Notes: generated from the letters alone by a model not told the origin. Shown: positions 34,373 through 42,810, counted from the first letter of the stretch. The stretch is DNA of 64,000 nt from SHZL01 sp963708905 (GCA_963708905.1 CAVPUV010000057.1:62001-126000), one strand, 5' to 3'. Made by a program: numbers and translations.

Positions 34373-36371
34373 GATTCTGGTCCTCATCTGCGTTGCCATG
34401 GTCGAGACCCGATGCGGTTGGGGCAAGATGGTCCAGGTAATACAGGGGGCCGCCACGGAACGGAGCGAAACCAGTGCCGAAAACCATTCCGGCATCCACG
34501 ATATCCCGATCCGCAACGATGCCGTCTGCCAGACAGGCGCGGCATTCGTCGAAATAGGGCTGCATCAGTTCATCAGCCAGAGACTTCAGGTTGATTCCCG
34601 CTATGGCATTCTTGTTCTTCACCGGCCGGTCTTTTTCCCACAGGTAAAAGCCCTGGCCGGATTTCTTGCCAAGTTTGCCCGCGTCGACCAGAGATTTGAT
34701 GAAGGCGATGTCATCCGCGGCCCCTTTACCACCGAGCATGCTGATCACCTTGAGTCCGACGTCCAGACCTACTGTATCGGCCAGCTCAACGGGTCCCATC
34801 GGCATGCCAAAGTCCACCGCCGCCTGGTCAATCGCCTCCTTGGCCACTCCGCGCTCACGGTGAATCTGCAGCGCTTTTTGCATGTATGGCGCCAGCACCC
34901 GGTTAACCAAAAATCCCGGACTGCTCTTTACCAGCAGGGGAAAACGGTTGATTTGTCCACAAAATGCCGCGCCGCGTTCAATTTCCTTCGGGTCAGTGTT
35001 CTGATCGTATACCACCTCGACCAAAGGCATTTTGGCCACCGGGTTAAAGAAATGCAGGCCCAGCAGTCGTTGCGGTTGCTGCAGTACTGATGCGATCTCG
35101 GCCAAAGGTATTGCCGACGTATTGGTGGCCATGACGGCGCCGGGTTTGAGCCGGGGTTCGAGGCCGCGGAAGAGGTCACGCTTGGCTTCGGCATTTTCGA
35201 ATATGGCTTCGATCACCACGTCGGCGCGGGCTACGCCATGGCCTTCAACGTCGGCGACAAGGCGGCTTTTCGCTCCGGCGATGCGGTCCGGAGTTTTCAG
35301 TTTTAGCCGAAACAACTTATAGGCCCGGTCCAGCGCAGGCTGGATGTACTTCATTTCCCGATCCTGCAAGCTGACTTCGAGTCCCTGCAGCACACACCAG
35401 GCAGCAATATCGCCGCCCATGACCCCGGCACCGATAACGTGTATGCGTCGTGCCCTGAATGAATTGCTCTTGCCTGCGGCCTTGAGTTGTTCCATCAACC
35501 AAAACACCCGTCTGAGACCACGCGAAGTGCTGCTGGTGATCAGTTCGCTGACCCGTGAGATTTCCTCAGCCATCATCCGCTGCTTGTCGTTGCCATGTTG
35601 CTCCCAGGCATCAATCAGAGAGAACGGCGCTGGATAGTGCCTGGGATTGGCGCGGGCGGTGGTTTTTTTCCGTATCATGCCCGCGAGCGCTTTGCGGGCC
35701 GGGGCTGTATTGGAGAGCTTGGCCAAGGGACCAGGGCCGTGGCTCTTCTTGCCTTGCAATATTGCCGTACGCGCCGCCCAGCGCAATTCATGATGCGGTC
35801 CGACCATCTGATCCACGAGGCCCAGACTCCTCGCTTGAGAAGCACTCAGCATGCGGCTGCTGAGCATCAACTCCAGTGCCTTTGGTCCACCCAGCAGTTG
35901 CGTGCAGCGGGCACTGCCACCAAAGCCCGGATAAATACCCAGTTGAACTTCCGGGAAACCCAAGCGGGTTCTTTCTGTATTCCTGGCGATGCGGTAATGG
36001 CAGGACAGCGCCAGTTCAAGACCACCACCAAGACAAAACCCTTCGATAGTAACAACGACCGGGAAGGTCAGCGCTTCGATGCGATTGAATAAATTGTGCA
36101 CTTCGCTGATTGACGCTGCGGCCTGGGCTGGGTTACTGACGTCTTCGAATTCGCGCACATCGGCACCCACGATGAAAGAACCGCGCTTGCCGGACTGCAA
36201 TACCAAGCCCCGCGGGGGCTTCTTTTCCAATTGGCCGGTGATGATTTCCAACTCGCTCAGCACTTCGCTGGACAGGCTGTTGGTCGATTCGCCGGCACGA
36301 TCCAGTGTCAGCCAGCAGACATTGTCCATGTCGTACTCGAGTCGCCAATGGTGGAATTCGGAAGGGCTCAT
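34362..36371 (-). CDS. fadJ: FadJ-like multifunctional enoyl-CoA hydratase/3-hydroxyacyl-CoA dehydrogenase
   Basis: 669 aa. The N-terminal crotonase half has LVLQSGKRGSFIVGADVREF and EGFCLGGGLELALSCHYRIA (oxyanion loop and catalytic Glu); the middle has the NAD-binding HVIGAGVMGGDIAAWCVLQG; the 3-hydroxyacyl-CoA dehydrogenase part shows TNTSAIPLAEIA and LGLHFFNPVAKMPLVEVV. It hydrates enoyl-CoA and oxidises 3-hydroxyacyl-CoA. The ATG at 36371 follows TGGAG by 8 bases; further upstream ATG codons lie in intergenic sequence. The fadI gene follows, overlapping by 11 bases. Confidence 0.92.
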   Translation of the reverse strand: MSPSEFHHWRLEYDMDNVCWLTLDRAGESTNSLSSEVLSELEIITGQLEKKPPRGLVLQSGKRGSFIVGADVREFEDVSNPAQAAASISEVHNLFNRIEALTFPVVVTIEGFCLGGGLELALSCHYRIARNTERTRLGFPEVQLGIYPGFGGSARCTQLLGGPKALELMLSSRMLSASQARSLGLVDQMVGPHHELRWAARTAILQGKKSHGPGPLAKLSNTAPARKALAGMIRKKTTARANPRHYPAPFSLIDAWEQHGNDKQRMMAEEISRVSELITSSTSRGLRRVFWLMEQLKAAGKSNSFRARRIHVIGAGVMGGDIAAWCVLQGLEVSLQDREMKYIQPALDRAYKLFRLKLKTPDRIAGAKSRLVADVEGHGVARADVVIEAIFENAEAKRDLFRGLEPRLKPGAVMATNTSAIPLAEIASVLQQPQRLLGLHFFNPVAKMPLVEVVYDQNTDPKEIERGAAFCGQINRFPLLVKSSPGFLVNRVLAPYMQKALQIHRERGVAKEAIDQAAVDFGMPMGPVELADTVGLDVGLKVISMLGGKGAADDIAFIKSLVDAGKLGKKSGQGFYLWEKDRPVKNKNAIAGINLKSLADELMQPYFDECRACLADGIVADRDIVDAGMVFGTGFAPFRGGPLYYLDHLAPTASGLDHGNADEDQNHVN

Positions 36372-36425
36372 GATCAAGGCTCCATACGCTGATGTATGTC
36401 CTGGACAAAAAATGCCAGAAAGACT

Positions 36426-36438
36426 TGTCATTATGACA
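36426..36438. promoter_or_regulatory. Candidate operator palindrome upstream of fadJ
   Basis: TGTCATTATGACA is a perfect 13-base odd palindrome 55 bases upstream of the fadJ start, in a good place for a repressor of the fadJ-fadI operon. It resembles no named consensus with certainty. Confidence 0.3.
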
Positions 36439-36447
36439 GAACAGCTA

Positions 36448-36483
36448 ATAGCGAGGTAAAGTCCGGCCAAGTCAGACAGGACA
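36448..36483. repeat. Degenerate fragment related to the 53.6-kb palindrome
   Basis: ATAGCGAGGTAAAGTCCGG matches GTAGCGAGGCAAAGTCCGG in the 53579-53743 element (17 of 19), and the following AAGTCAGACAGG matches its right terminal repeat. The middle of the element is missing, as after internal deletion. It lies between maf and fadJ. Confidence 0.5.
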
Positions 36484-36515
36484 CTCGGCAGGATTCGAAC
36501 AAAATGAGGGCGACC

Positions 36516-37112
36516 TCAGGGCAGCTGGAATCCGGCATCCCGCAAGATGCGGGCAACGGCAATGAGTGGCAGCCCGATGATGGCGCTTGGGTCGCTGGAG
36601 TTCATGGCCCGCAGCAGCATTGGGCCAGCCGCTTCCGAGCGGAATGCTCCGGCACAATCCAGGGGTTTATCCAGCGCCACGTACCTGCGCACCTCGTCTG
36701 CTCCAAGTTTGCGGAACTGGACCTCCGTTCTGATCGTTGTGTATTGACAAAAACCCGAAGCCTTACAAATGACAGCGACGCTGGTGTGAAAATTCACGCT
36801 GCGGTTGCTGAATTGCATTAACTGTGCGACCGCCTTCTCTTCACTGCCCGGTTTGCCTATGCTGCGCCCGGCGCATTCAGCGAGCTGGTCAGAGCCTATA
36901 ATGAACGCGGCGGGGAAAGCGGCGGCAACGCTCTCTGCCTTGGCCAGCGCCAAACGCTCAGTGAGTGAATCGGTACTCTCTCCAGATAAAGGAGATTCGT
37001 CGACTTCAGGCTTATGACTGATGAAAGGCAGGCAAAGCCTCGCCAGCAAAGCCTGACGGTACGGGCTGGTCGAAGCCAGAATTAATTCTTTTTGATGTGA
37101 CTGTGTATGCAT
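36516..37112 (-). CDS. yceF: Maf-family nucleotide pyrophosphatase (YceF type)
   Basis: About 198 aa with the Maf signatures ELILASTSPYRQALLARLCL, VDESPLSGES, IIGSDQLAECAGR and VRRYVALDKPLDCAGAFRSE. The YceF subgroup hydrolyses 7-methyl-GTP, and the position next to yceD-rpmF supports this choice. Starting at the ATG at 37112 gives the usual short lead before LILAST; an ATG at 37163 is also in frame. Neither start has a strong Shine-Dalgarno sequence. Divergent from yceD with a 200-bp shared promoter region in which I found no clear motif. Confidence 0.88.
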   Translation of the reverse strand: MHTQSHQKELILASTSPYRQALLARLCLPFISHKPEVDESPLSGESTDSLTERLALAKAESVAAAFPAAFIIGSDQLAECAGRSIGKPGSEEKAVAQLMQFSNRSVNFHTSVAVICKASGFCQYTTIRTEVQFRKLGADEVRRYVALDKPLDCAGAFRSEAAGPMLLRAMNSSDPSAIIGLPLIAVARILRDAGFQLP

Positions 37113-37318
37113 TTTTAGAGTAAAATGACCGGTTTGTGTCAGGCGGTCATTGGCAAAGGCCATGGAATTTATCTATTGGACGCATGCGGGGGCCATCTGC
37201 GGCCATTGAATGCAGAAAGTATCATGCCATGAGCTGACCTTATGCAAGCGGCGCTCAGCGGGTATCATGGCTTGGCGCAAGGCCCCTGGCATCGAGATTC
37301 AAGGTTTGGAGGAAGCGG

Positions 37319-37861
37319 ATGTCGCGAGAATATCCGGACTGGCTTGATCCGCGGAAAGCGGCGGAAGGCCGGCGAACCTTTACGGGTTCGATGCCGCTGG
37401 CGCGCATGGAGCGATTGCGGTCGCTGCTTGCGAACTGTGACGGCGACGCACATTTTACTGCGAGATTTGAATTCGATGCCCAAGGGCGGGTTACGATACT
37501 GATCGAAGTTGAAGCCAGCTTGCCTTTGATTTGCCAGCGCAGCCTGGAACTGTATCTGGAGCCGGTGCGCCGCCGGTCCTTGCTGGGCGTGATCGAAAAC
37601 CTGGCTGAAGAGTCTTTGCTGCCGGAAAACTATGAGCCGGTGCTTGTGGAGCTCGGCAGGCTGGCAATGCTCGACCTGGTTGAAGATGAATTATTGCTGG
37701 GATTACCACAGGTACCCAGAAACCCGGAGTGTGACGCGATTGATTTTCCCGCAAGAGACGATGTTTCACCGGAGCTTGCAGCAAGCGAAATACCTGTGCG
37801 GCAACCGTTCGCTGGACTGGCCGAGCAGTTGAAAAAGCATGTGCGGAATGAAAAAGATTAG
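37319..37861 (+). CDS. yceD: YceD (DUF177), 23S rRNA accumulation protein
   Basis: 180 aa DUF177 protein: GSMPLARMERLRSLLANCDG at the N-terminus, VEASLPLICQRSLELYLEPV and the acidic conserved segment LLPENYEPVLVELGRLAMLD, followed by VEDELLLGLPQVPRNPEC. Needed in bacteria and plants for normal 23S rRNA accumulation. GGAGG eight bases before the ATG fixes the start. It precedes rpmF by about 60 bases, the universal pairing, and forms the head of the rpmF-plsX-fab run. Confidence 0.93.
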   Translation: MSREYPDWLDPRKAAEGRRTFTGSMPLARMERLRSLLANCDGDAHFTARFEFDAQGRVTILIEVEASLPLICQRSLELYLEPVRRRSLLGVIENLAEESLLPENYEPVLVELGRLAMLDLVEDELLLGLPQVPRNPECDAIDFPARDDVSPELAASEIPVRQPFAGLAEQLKKHVRNEKD

Positions 37862-37922
37862 CCGGCAAATATGTTGAGATTATCTGGTTTTTTGGTCAAG
37901 TTTATCGATTGGGAGTAAAATC

Positions 37923-38114
37923 ATGGCTGTACAAAAAAGTCGTAGGACACCGTCCACGCGTGGTATGCGCCGTTCGCATGATGCGCTGACAATGCCCACG
38001 CTGTCCGTTGAACCCACCACTGGTGAAACCCATCTGCGGCATCATGTCAGCCCGGAAGGGTATTACAAGGGCCGCAAGGTCGTAGACGACAAAGTCGTCG
38101 AGCTCAAAGAGTAG
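37923..38114 (+). CDS. rpmF: Ribosomal protein bL32
   Basis: 63 aa, MAVQKSRRTPSTRGMRRSHD at the start and HHVSPEGYYKGRKVV near the end, the bL32 consensus. It belongs to the non-zinc (cysteine-free) form and is a few residues longer than usual. A structural protein of the large ribosomal subunit. Between yceD and plsX, as in most proteobacteria; GGGAG lies upstream of the ATG. Confidence 0.98.
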   Translation: MAVQKSRRTPSTRGMRRSHDALTMPTLSVEPTTGETHLRHHVSPEGYYKGRKVVDDKVVELKE

Positions 38115-38172
38115 TTGGGTCCTTCGTCCCAGGCATTCTACCTGACAGTTTGAACCGATTGCTGTTCACGCC

Positions 38173-39225
38173 ATGGTGGCTGCCAGCCAGGTAAGCCTTG
38201 AGGCTCCGTTCGCAACTTTGGCACTGGACGTGCACGGCGGCGATCACGGTTTGGAGATCAGTCTGCCTGCCGCAGCGCAGGCGCTACAGACCGACCCGAA
38301 ACTGAACATTATCCTGGTGGGTCAGCAGGCAGCGATTGAGTCCGCGGTATCCAGCGCCGGAATGAGTTTCGGTGCCAGGTTGAGCTTACGCCATGCGCCG
38401 GATATCCTGGCCATGGATGCCAAACCCATGGCGGTTTTGCGCCGGGGGCACAGCAGCAGTATGCGGCTTGCATTGCAATTGGTGGCAGATGGTGAGGCCG
38501 GGGCTTGTGTCAGTAGCGGCAGTACAGCAGCCCTGGTGACATTGGGCGTCAGGATTATTGGCATGCTGCCGGGCATACAACGTCCGGCATTGATGGCCCA
38601 TGTTCCTGTTGCACAGGGCCGCACCGGTATGCTGGACTTGGGCGCAAACCTGAATGTCAGCGCTCACCAGCTGGTGCAGTTTGCCGTGATGGGTTCAGTG
38701 ACGGCGCAATTAGCCGACGGCATCGATCAACCCAGGGTGGGTTTGCTGAATGTTGGGCATGAAGACGGCAAGGGGCATGAAGTAGTGCGTGATGCGCACC
38801 AGCAACTCAAGGCTTTGCCATTGAACTACATCGGTTTTATCGAAGGCCATGACATTTATTCCGGCCAGGTAGATGTTGCGGTCTGCGATGGCTTCGTTGG
38901 CAACGTCATGCTCAAATCCAGCGAAGGCCTGGCCAGCTTGCTGTACACCGAACTTCGACAGGCGCTCGATTCCAATACACGCAGTCGCGTGGGTGCATGG
39001 CTGGCCGGTCCGGCTCTGCGCCGCATGTTGGCGTGGCTTGATCCGTCCGCGCATAATGGAGCGCCGTTGCTGGGCTTGAATGGTGTGGTGGTCAAGAGCC
39101 ATGGCCGCGTGGATAGCAAAGCCCTGACCCGGGCTATTCTTGAGGCCGGACGTGAGGCAAGACGCCGGGTTCCGGAAAAAATTGAGACGGCCATTCGCAC
39201 TTTTCACCTGGAGACAAAAGTTTGA
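38173..39225 (+). CDS. plsX: PlsX, phosphate acyltransferase
   Basis: 350 aa. It converts acyl-ACP to acyl-phosphate for PlsY in phospholipid synthesis. Motifs are DVHGGDHG at the N-terminus (most relatives have DAMGGDHG, so two residues differ), CVSSGSTAALVTLGVRIIGM, MLDLGANLN, GLLNVGHEDGKGHEVV, and VCDGFVGNVMLKSSEG. The gene precedes fabH with an overlap at the stop (TTGA). Placement and full length make the call firm despite the altered motif. Confidence 0.95.
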   Translation: MVAASQVSLEAPFATLALDVHGGDHGLEISLPAAAQALQTDPKLNIILVGQQAAIESAVSSAGMSFGARLSLRHAPDILAMDAKPMAVLRRGHSSSMRLALQLVADGEAGACVSSGSTAALVTLGVRIIGMLPGIQRPALMAHVPVAQGRTGMLDLGANLNVSAHQLVQFAVMGSVTAQLADGIDQPRVGLLNVGHEDGKGHEVVRDAHQQLKALPLNYIGFIEGHDIYSGQVDVAVCDGFVGNVMLKSSEGLASLLYTELRQALDSNTRSRVGAWLAGPALRRMLAWLDPSAHNGAPLLGLNGVVVKSHGRVDSKALTRAILEAGREARRRVPEKIETAIRTFHLETKV

Positions 39226-40196
39226 TTTACTCAAGAATTGCGGGAACAGGGAGTTCTTTACCCGAGCGGATTGTGACCAACAGTGATCTCGAGAAAATCC
39301 TGGACACCAGCGACGAGTGGATTCACTCAAGGACGGGCATATCCGAGCGTCGTGTCATCAGCAAGGGGGAGACCACCGCCACGCTGGCGCGTGAGGCTTG
39401 CCGCAAAGCCATAGAGGCGGCAAATGTAGACCCTGCCGAAATTGACCTGTTGGTATTGGGAACGACCACGCCAGACCTGATTTTCCCCAGCACCGCTTGC
39501 CTGATCCAGAAACAACTGGGCTTACCGGACTGCGGCGCGATGGATGTCAACGCAGCCTGCTCCGGATTTATTTATGCGCTGAGTATCGCCGACAAGTACA
39601 TCAAATGCGGCGACGCCAAAAAAGTATTGGTGGCAGGGGCGGAAACCCTGACGCAGTTGGTCAACTGGAAGAAGCGGGATGTTGCGGTGATTTTTGGCGA
39701 CGGCGCAGGCGCGATTGTGTTGGAGGCGTCAGAACAGCCCGGTATCCTCTCTACCCATATTCACGCAGATGGCAACTATGGCGATCTGTTGGCGACCAGG
39801 GAAGGCGTATCCCGCGGATTTGATGGCATAGCGAATAACGAGGGAAAGCCCGAGATCTGCATGAAAGGCAATGAAGTCTTCAAAGTCGCCGTGCGTACAA
39901 TGGGGCGAATGGTCGATGAAACCCTGGGCGCCAACCATCTGGAAAAGTCAGACGTGGACTGGTTGATTCCACACCAGGCGAATTATCGCATCATTACCGC
40001 CACCGCCAAAATGCTGAACATGGCTATGGATCAAGTCGTTGTCACCATCGACCGGCACGGCAACACTTCGGCGGCTTCCGTGCCTTTGGCACTGGACGAG
40101 GCAGTCCGGGATGGCCGCATACAGCGCGGCGATATGCTGTTGATGGAAGCGTTCGGTGGAGGTTTTACCTGGGGATCCGCGCTCATCCGATATTGA
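39222..40196 (+). CDS. fabH: FabH, 3-oxoacyl-ACP synthase III
   Basis: 324 aa. It starts fatty-acid synthesis by condensing acetyl-CoA with malonyl-ACP. The catalytic triad is complete: Cys113 in DVNAACSGFIYAL, His in WLIPHQANYRI, Asn in DRHGNTSAASVPLA. Translation starts at a TTG that overlaps the plsX stop (TTGA), preceded by GGAGA; the N-terminus (YSRIAGTGSSLPERIVTN) matches the family. First of the fabH-fabD-fabG set. Confidence 0.97.
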   Translation: MIYSRIAGTGSSLPERIVTNSDLEKILDTSDEWIHSRTGISERRVISKGETTATLAREACRKAIEAANVDPAEIDLLVLGTTTPDLIFPSTACLIQKQLGLPDCGAMDVNAACSGFIYALSIADKYIKCGDAKKVLVAGAETLTQLVNWKKRDVAVIFGDGAGAIVLEASEQPGILSTHIHADGNYGDLLATREGVSRGFDGIANNEGKPEICMKGNEVFKVAVRTMGRMVDETLGANHLEKSDVDWLIPHQANYRIITATAKMLNMAMDQVVVTIDRHGNTSAASVPLALDEAVRDGRIQRGDMLLMEAFGGGFTWGSALIRY

Positions 40197-40209
40197 AGGA
40201 AAAAAGAGA

Positions 40210-41145
40210 ATGAGCAAGACTGCTTTTCTTTTTCCGGGACAAGGCTCGCAATCCGTAGGCATGCTGGCGGAACTGTCGCAGCAGTCTGAGCTGGTGCAGA
40301 GCACGTTGGCCCAGGCTTCCGAGGTGGTGGGCTACGATTTGTGGCAGCTCGCGAAGGAAGGCCCTGCAGACCGGCTTAATCAGACGGAGGTGACACAACC
40401 CCTGATGCTGGCTGCGGGAGTAGCCTGTTGGCGTGCTTGGAAAGCCCTGGGTGGATTTAATCCTGATTTCGTGGCGGGACACAGCCTGGGCGAATACACG
40501 GCTTTGGTCGCAGCTGGCTCGTTGGACTTTACCACAGCCGTTGCAGTAGTGACCGAGCGGGCTCAACGAATGCAGAATGCGACGCCGGCAGGCAGTGGCG
40601 CGATGGCGGCGATCATTGGCCTGGATGAGCCAGCGCTGACAGAGGTTTGTGCGGCAGCTGCCGAAGGCCAGGTGGTTTCCTGCGCCAATTTCAATTCACC
40701 AGGGCAGATCGTAATAGCCGGTGATAAAGCCGCCGTGGAGAGGGCTTGCGCAATGGCTCTGGATGCTGGCGCACGGCGCGTTGTGCCACTGGCGGTCAGT
40801 GTTCCGTCACATTGCGCGCTGATGCGCGAGGCGGCACGGGCATTTGCCGGCACTTTGAGCGCAACGGCACTTTGCGCTGGCATCATACCGGTACTGCACA
40901 ACGTGGACGTGCGGACGCATAGTGATGCACAGGCAATTCGCACCGCTTTGGAGCAACAACTGTGGCAAGCGGTGCGATGGGCTGACACGATCAGCGCACT
41001 GGCAGCACGGGGCGTGAATCGATTTGCCGAGTGCGGGCCCGGTAAAGTCCTGGCAGGAATCAATCGCCGCATCGTACGCGAGGCCGAGAGCGTGGCGTTG
41101 ATGGATCTGGACGCAATGAAACAAACCTTGAAGAACTGGAGTTAG
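40210..41145 (+). CDS. fabD: FabD, malonyl-CoA:ACP transacylase
   Basis: 311 aa. It loads malonyl onto ACP. Active-site Ser92 in AGHSLGEYTALVAAG, QGSQSVGM near the start, and His in SVPSHCALM. The ATG at 40210 follows a purine-rich AAGGAAAAAAGAGA leader; an in-frame ATG at 40156 lies inside fabH. The last codon region is odd: the TAG stop is made of a TA (apparent target duplication) and the first G of a 266-bp palindromic element, so the insertion lies on the stop itself. The C-terminus otherwise looks normal. Confidence 0.95.
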   Translation: MSKTAFLFPGQGSQSVGMLAELSQQSELVQSTLAQASEVVGYDLWQLAKEGPADRLNQTEVTQPLMLAAGVACWRAWKALGGFNPDFVAGHSLGEYTALVAAGSLDFTTAVAVVTERAQRMQNATPAGSGAMAAIIGLDEPALTEVCAAAAEGQVVSCANFNSPGQIVIAGDKAAVERACAMALDAGARRVVPLAVSVPSHCALMREAARAFAGTLSATALCAGIIPVLHNVDVRTHSDAQAIRTALEQQLWQAVRWADTISALAARGVNRFAECGPGKVLAGINRRIVREAESVALMDLDAMKQTLKNWS

Positions 41146-41410
41146 TACCGTGACCCATAGATTTCGATACAACCAGAGCCCCCCGGATGTGCCAGGACAA
41201 GGCGCACTGCGCAGGCAATGGCCCGGTCCTTGTCAAGCGGTGCAACGCCGTCCTGGTGCATCCCGGGGGCTCCCTTCGGGCGCGCCGCTGACCGGCCATC
41301 TGCGGCGTTGCGCTTGCTTGAAAGGGGGCCCGCCCTTCCTGCGCAAGCGCGTCTTGCAGCTGACCGGTCAGCGACTCGCTGGTCGTGTCGAAATCTATGG
41401 GTCACGGTAC
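41145..41410. mobile_element. MITE-like 266-bp palindromic element between fabD and fabG
   Basis: The 26-base terminal inverted repeats (starting GTACCGTGACCCATAG and ending in its complement, CTATGGGTCACGGTAC) differ at one position and are flanked by TA on both sides (41143-41144, 41411-41412), as for Tc1/mariner-IS630-type MITEs. The GC-rich interior is highly structured: GAGCCCCCCGGATG pairs with CATCCCGGGGGCTC, GCTGACCGG with CCGGTCAGC, and GCGCTTGC with GCAAGCGC. It encodes no protein I recognise. It splits an operon that is normally tight and may replace the fabG ribosome-binding site. Confidence 0.85.
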
Positions 41411-41414
41411 TAGC

Positions 41415-42161
41415 ATGGAACAAAACCTGGAAGGGCAGGTGGCTTTGGTTACCGGCGCCAGCCGCGGCATCGGCGCGGCGATCGCCGCGATGCTGGCGCG
41501 GCTGGGGGCACAGGTGGTGGGTACCGCCACCAGTGAACAAGGCGGGGCGGCTATCGCGCAGCAATTGTGCGCGATCAGTCCGGGCAGCCGGGGTGAAAAG
41601 CTCGATGTCAACGACGCCGGCGCTTGCGATGAACTCGTCCAGCGTGTTGCTGGGACCCTGGGTTCGCCGACCATTCTGATCAATAATGCCGGAATCACCC
41701 GCGACCAGATTTTGCTGCGCATGAAGGAAGACGATTGGGATGCAGTGGTCGCGACCAATCTGCGTTCGGTTTTTCGCTTGAGCAAAGCCTGCCTGAAGGG
41801 CATGATGAAAGCGCGCTATGGCCGCATCATCAGCATTTCCTCGGTGGTGGGAGCGATGGGTAACGCCGGTCAGGCGAATTACGCCGCTGCCAAGGCGGGT
41901 ATTGAGGGGTTCAGCCGATCGCTGGCAAGAGAAGTGGGTTCGCGCGCCATTACGGTTAACGTGGTTGCCCCCGGCTTTATCGATACCGACATGACGCGGG
42001 CATTGACGGAGAGTCAGCGCGCGGAGCTGTTGCAGGGTATTCCCTTGCAACGTCTGGGACAGCCAGATGACATTGCAGCTGCCGTTGCTTTCCTGGCATC
42101 ACCGCAGGGCAGCTATATCACGGGTCAAACCTTGCACGTCAATGGCGGAATGTATATGTAG
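41415..42161 (+). CDS. fabG: FabG, 3-oxoacyl-ACP reductase
   Basis: 248 aa SDR enzyme. NADPH site TGASRGIGAAIA; catalytic Ser142-143, Tyr156 and Lys160 in ISSVVGAMGNAGQANYAAAKAG (longer than I should split: the residues are in that segment), and NNAGITRD. The ATG at 41415 lies just beyond the palindromic element and has no Shine-Dalgarno sequence; an in-frame ATG at 41397 and a GTG at 41385 lie inside the element's right repeat. The TAG stop falls in a direct repeat GTAG that borders the element R3. Reduces 3-ketoacyl-ACP in the elongation cycle. Confidence 0.95.
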   Translation: MEQNLEGQVALVTGASRGIGAAIAAMLARLGAQVVGTATSEQGGAAIAQQLCAISPGSRGEKLDVNDAGACDELVQRVAGTLGSPTILINNAGITRDQILLRMKEDDWDAVVATNLRSVFRLSKACLKGMMKARYGRIISISSVVGAMGNAGQANYAAAKAGIEGFSRSLAREVGSRAITVNVVAPGFIDTDMTRALTESQRAELLQGIPLQRLGQPDDIAAAVAFLASPQGSYITGQTLHVNGGMYM

Positions 42162-42311
42162 GGAAGCTTTGAATAATTCATCCTTGAATTATCAGAGCAT
42201 GCCAAACAAAAAATGTGATTTTTGTTTGGCTTTCATTTTCAATGGCTTACAGCCATTGAAAATGTTGGCACATCCTTGTGCCAAGGAAACTCTGAATTAA
42301 TCAGAGTTTCC
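42162..42311. repeat. Multi-hairpin MITE-like element R3
   Basis: Its 18-base ends GGAAGCTTTGAATAATTC and (reverse) GGAAACTCTGATTAATTC match at 15 positions, and GTAG(G) lies on both sides (42158-42162, 42312-42316). In the reverse direction it has five hairpins: H0 CTCTGATTAATTCAGAG, H1 TTGGCACAAGGATGTGCCAA, H2 TTTTCAATGGC...GCCATTGAAAA, H3 CCAAACAAAAA...TTTTTGTTTGG and H4 GATAATTCAAGGATGAATTA. H1-H3 match the order of R1/R2. It lies just after the fabG stop and before the acpP promoter. Confidence 0.85.
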
Positions 42312-42321
42312 GTAGGATATT

Positions 42322-42350
42322 TTGACTAAACTATTAATCCTGTTGATAAA
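42322..42350 (+). promoter_or_regulatory. Candidate sigma-70 promoter for acpP
   Basis: TTGACT (42322-42327), a 17-base AT-rich spacer, and GATAAA (42345-42350) form a good promoter match upstream of acpP. The predicted leader would be about 119 bases. It follows R3 directly, so acpP is probably transcribed separately from fabG, as expected for this highly expressed gene. Confidence 0.55.
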
Positions 42351-42475
42351 TATCATTAATATGTCAGTTACTGGGGTAAACACCATACTGCCCCGCATGT
42401 CAGCAAACTGGTATCGGAGTCACAGATTCAATAGAATTGCGGCCCTGTATCACCTAAACGAGGAAAATCCTGAAA

Positions 42476-42709
42476 ATGAGCAGTATTGAAGAACGTGTCA
42501 AGAAGATCGTTATCGAGCAACTCGGAGTCAAAGAAGAAGAGGTCACGCCCAGTGCATCTTTCGTCGACGACCTTGGTGCTGACTCGCTGGATACCGTTGA
42601 ATTGGTGATGGCGCTGGAAGAGGAATTTGAATGCGAGATTCCTGACGAGGAAGCAGAAAAAATTACCAGCGTGCAGCAGGCGATTGATTACGTAACCGCA
42701 AACGTCTGA
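42476..42709 (+). CDS. acpP: Acyl carrier protein
   Basis: 77 aa, very acidic. The 4'-phosphopantetheine attachment serine is Ser37 in DLGADSLDTVELVMA. It carries growing acyl chains in fatty-acid synthesis and also supplies lipid A and other pathways. GAGGAAAATCC upstream of the ATG is a good ribosome-binding site. The canonical place between fabG and fabF supports it; a candidate promoter lies upstream. Confidence 0.99.
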   Translation: MSSIEERVKKIVIEQLGVKEEEVTPSASFVDDLGADSLDTVELVMALEEEFECEIPDEEAEKITSVQQAIDYVTANV

Positions 42710-42730
42710 ACAAACCATCCTTCAGTTCCT

Positions 42731-42752
42731 GGCCGGCCGGGCATTACCGGCC
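42731..42752 (+). terminator. Possible attenuating hairpin after acpP
   Basis: GGCCGG (42731-42736) can pair with CCGGCC (42747-42752) 22 bases after the acpP stop. No U-run follows, so it is not a standard intrinsic terminator; it may reduce read-through to fabF or protect the acpP mRNA. Confidence 0.25.
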
Positions 42753-42810
42753 GCCATAGACTTACCTTTCCGTTAGCCCGATATAGCGGGACATAATCGA
42801 GGTTTCCAAC

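Noticed and set aside
41385..41415. GTG at 41385 as the fabG start
   Set aside because: It lies in the terminal inverted repeat of the inserted element, and the conserved FabG N-terminus fits the ATG at 41415; kept only as an alternative.
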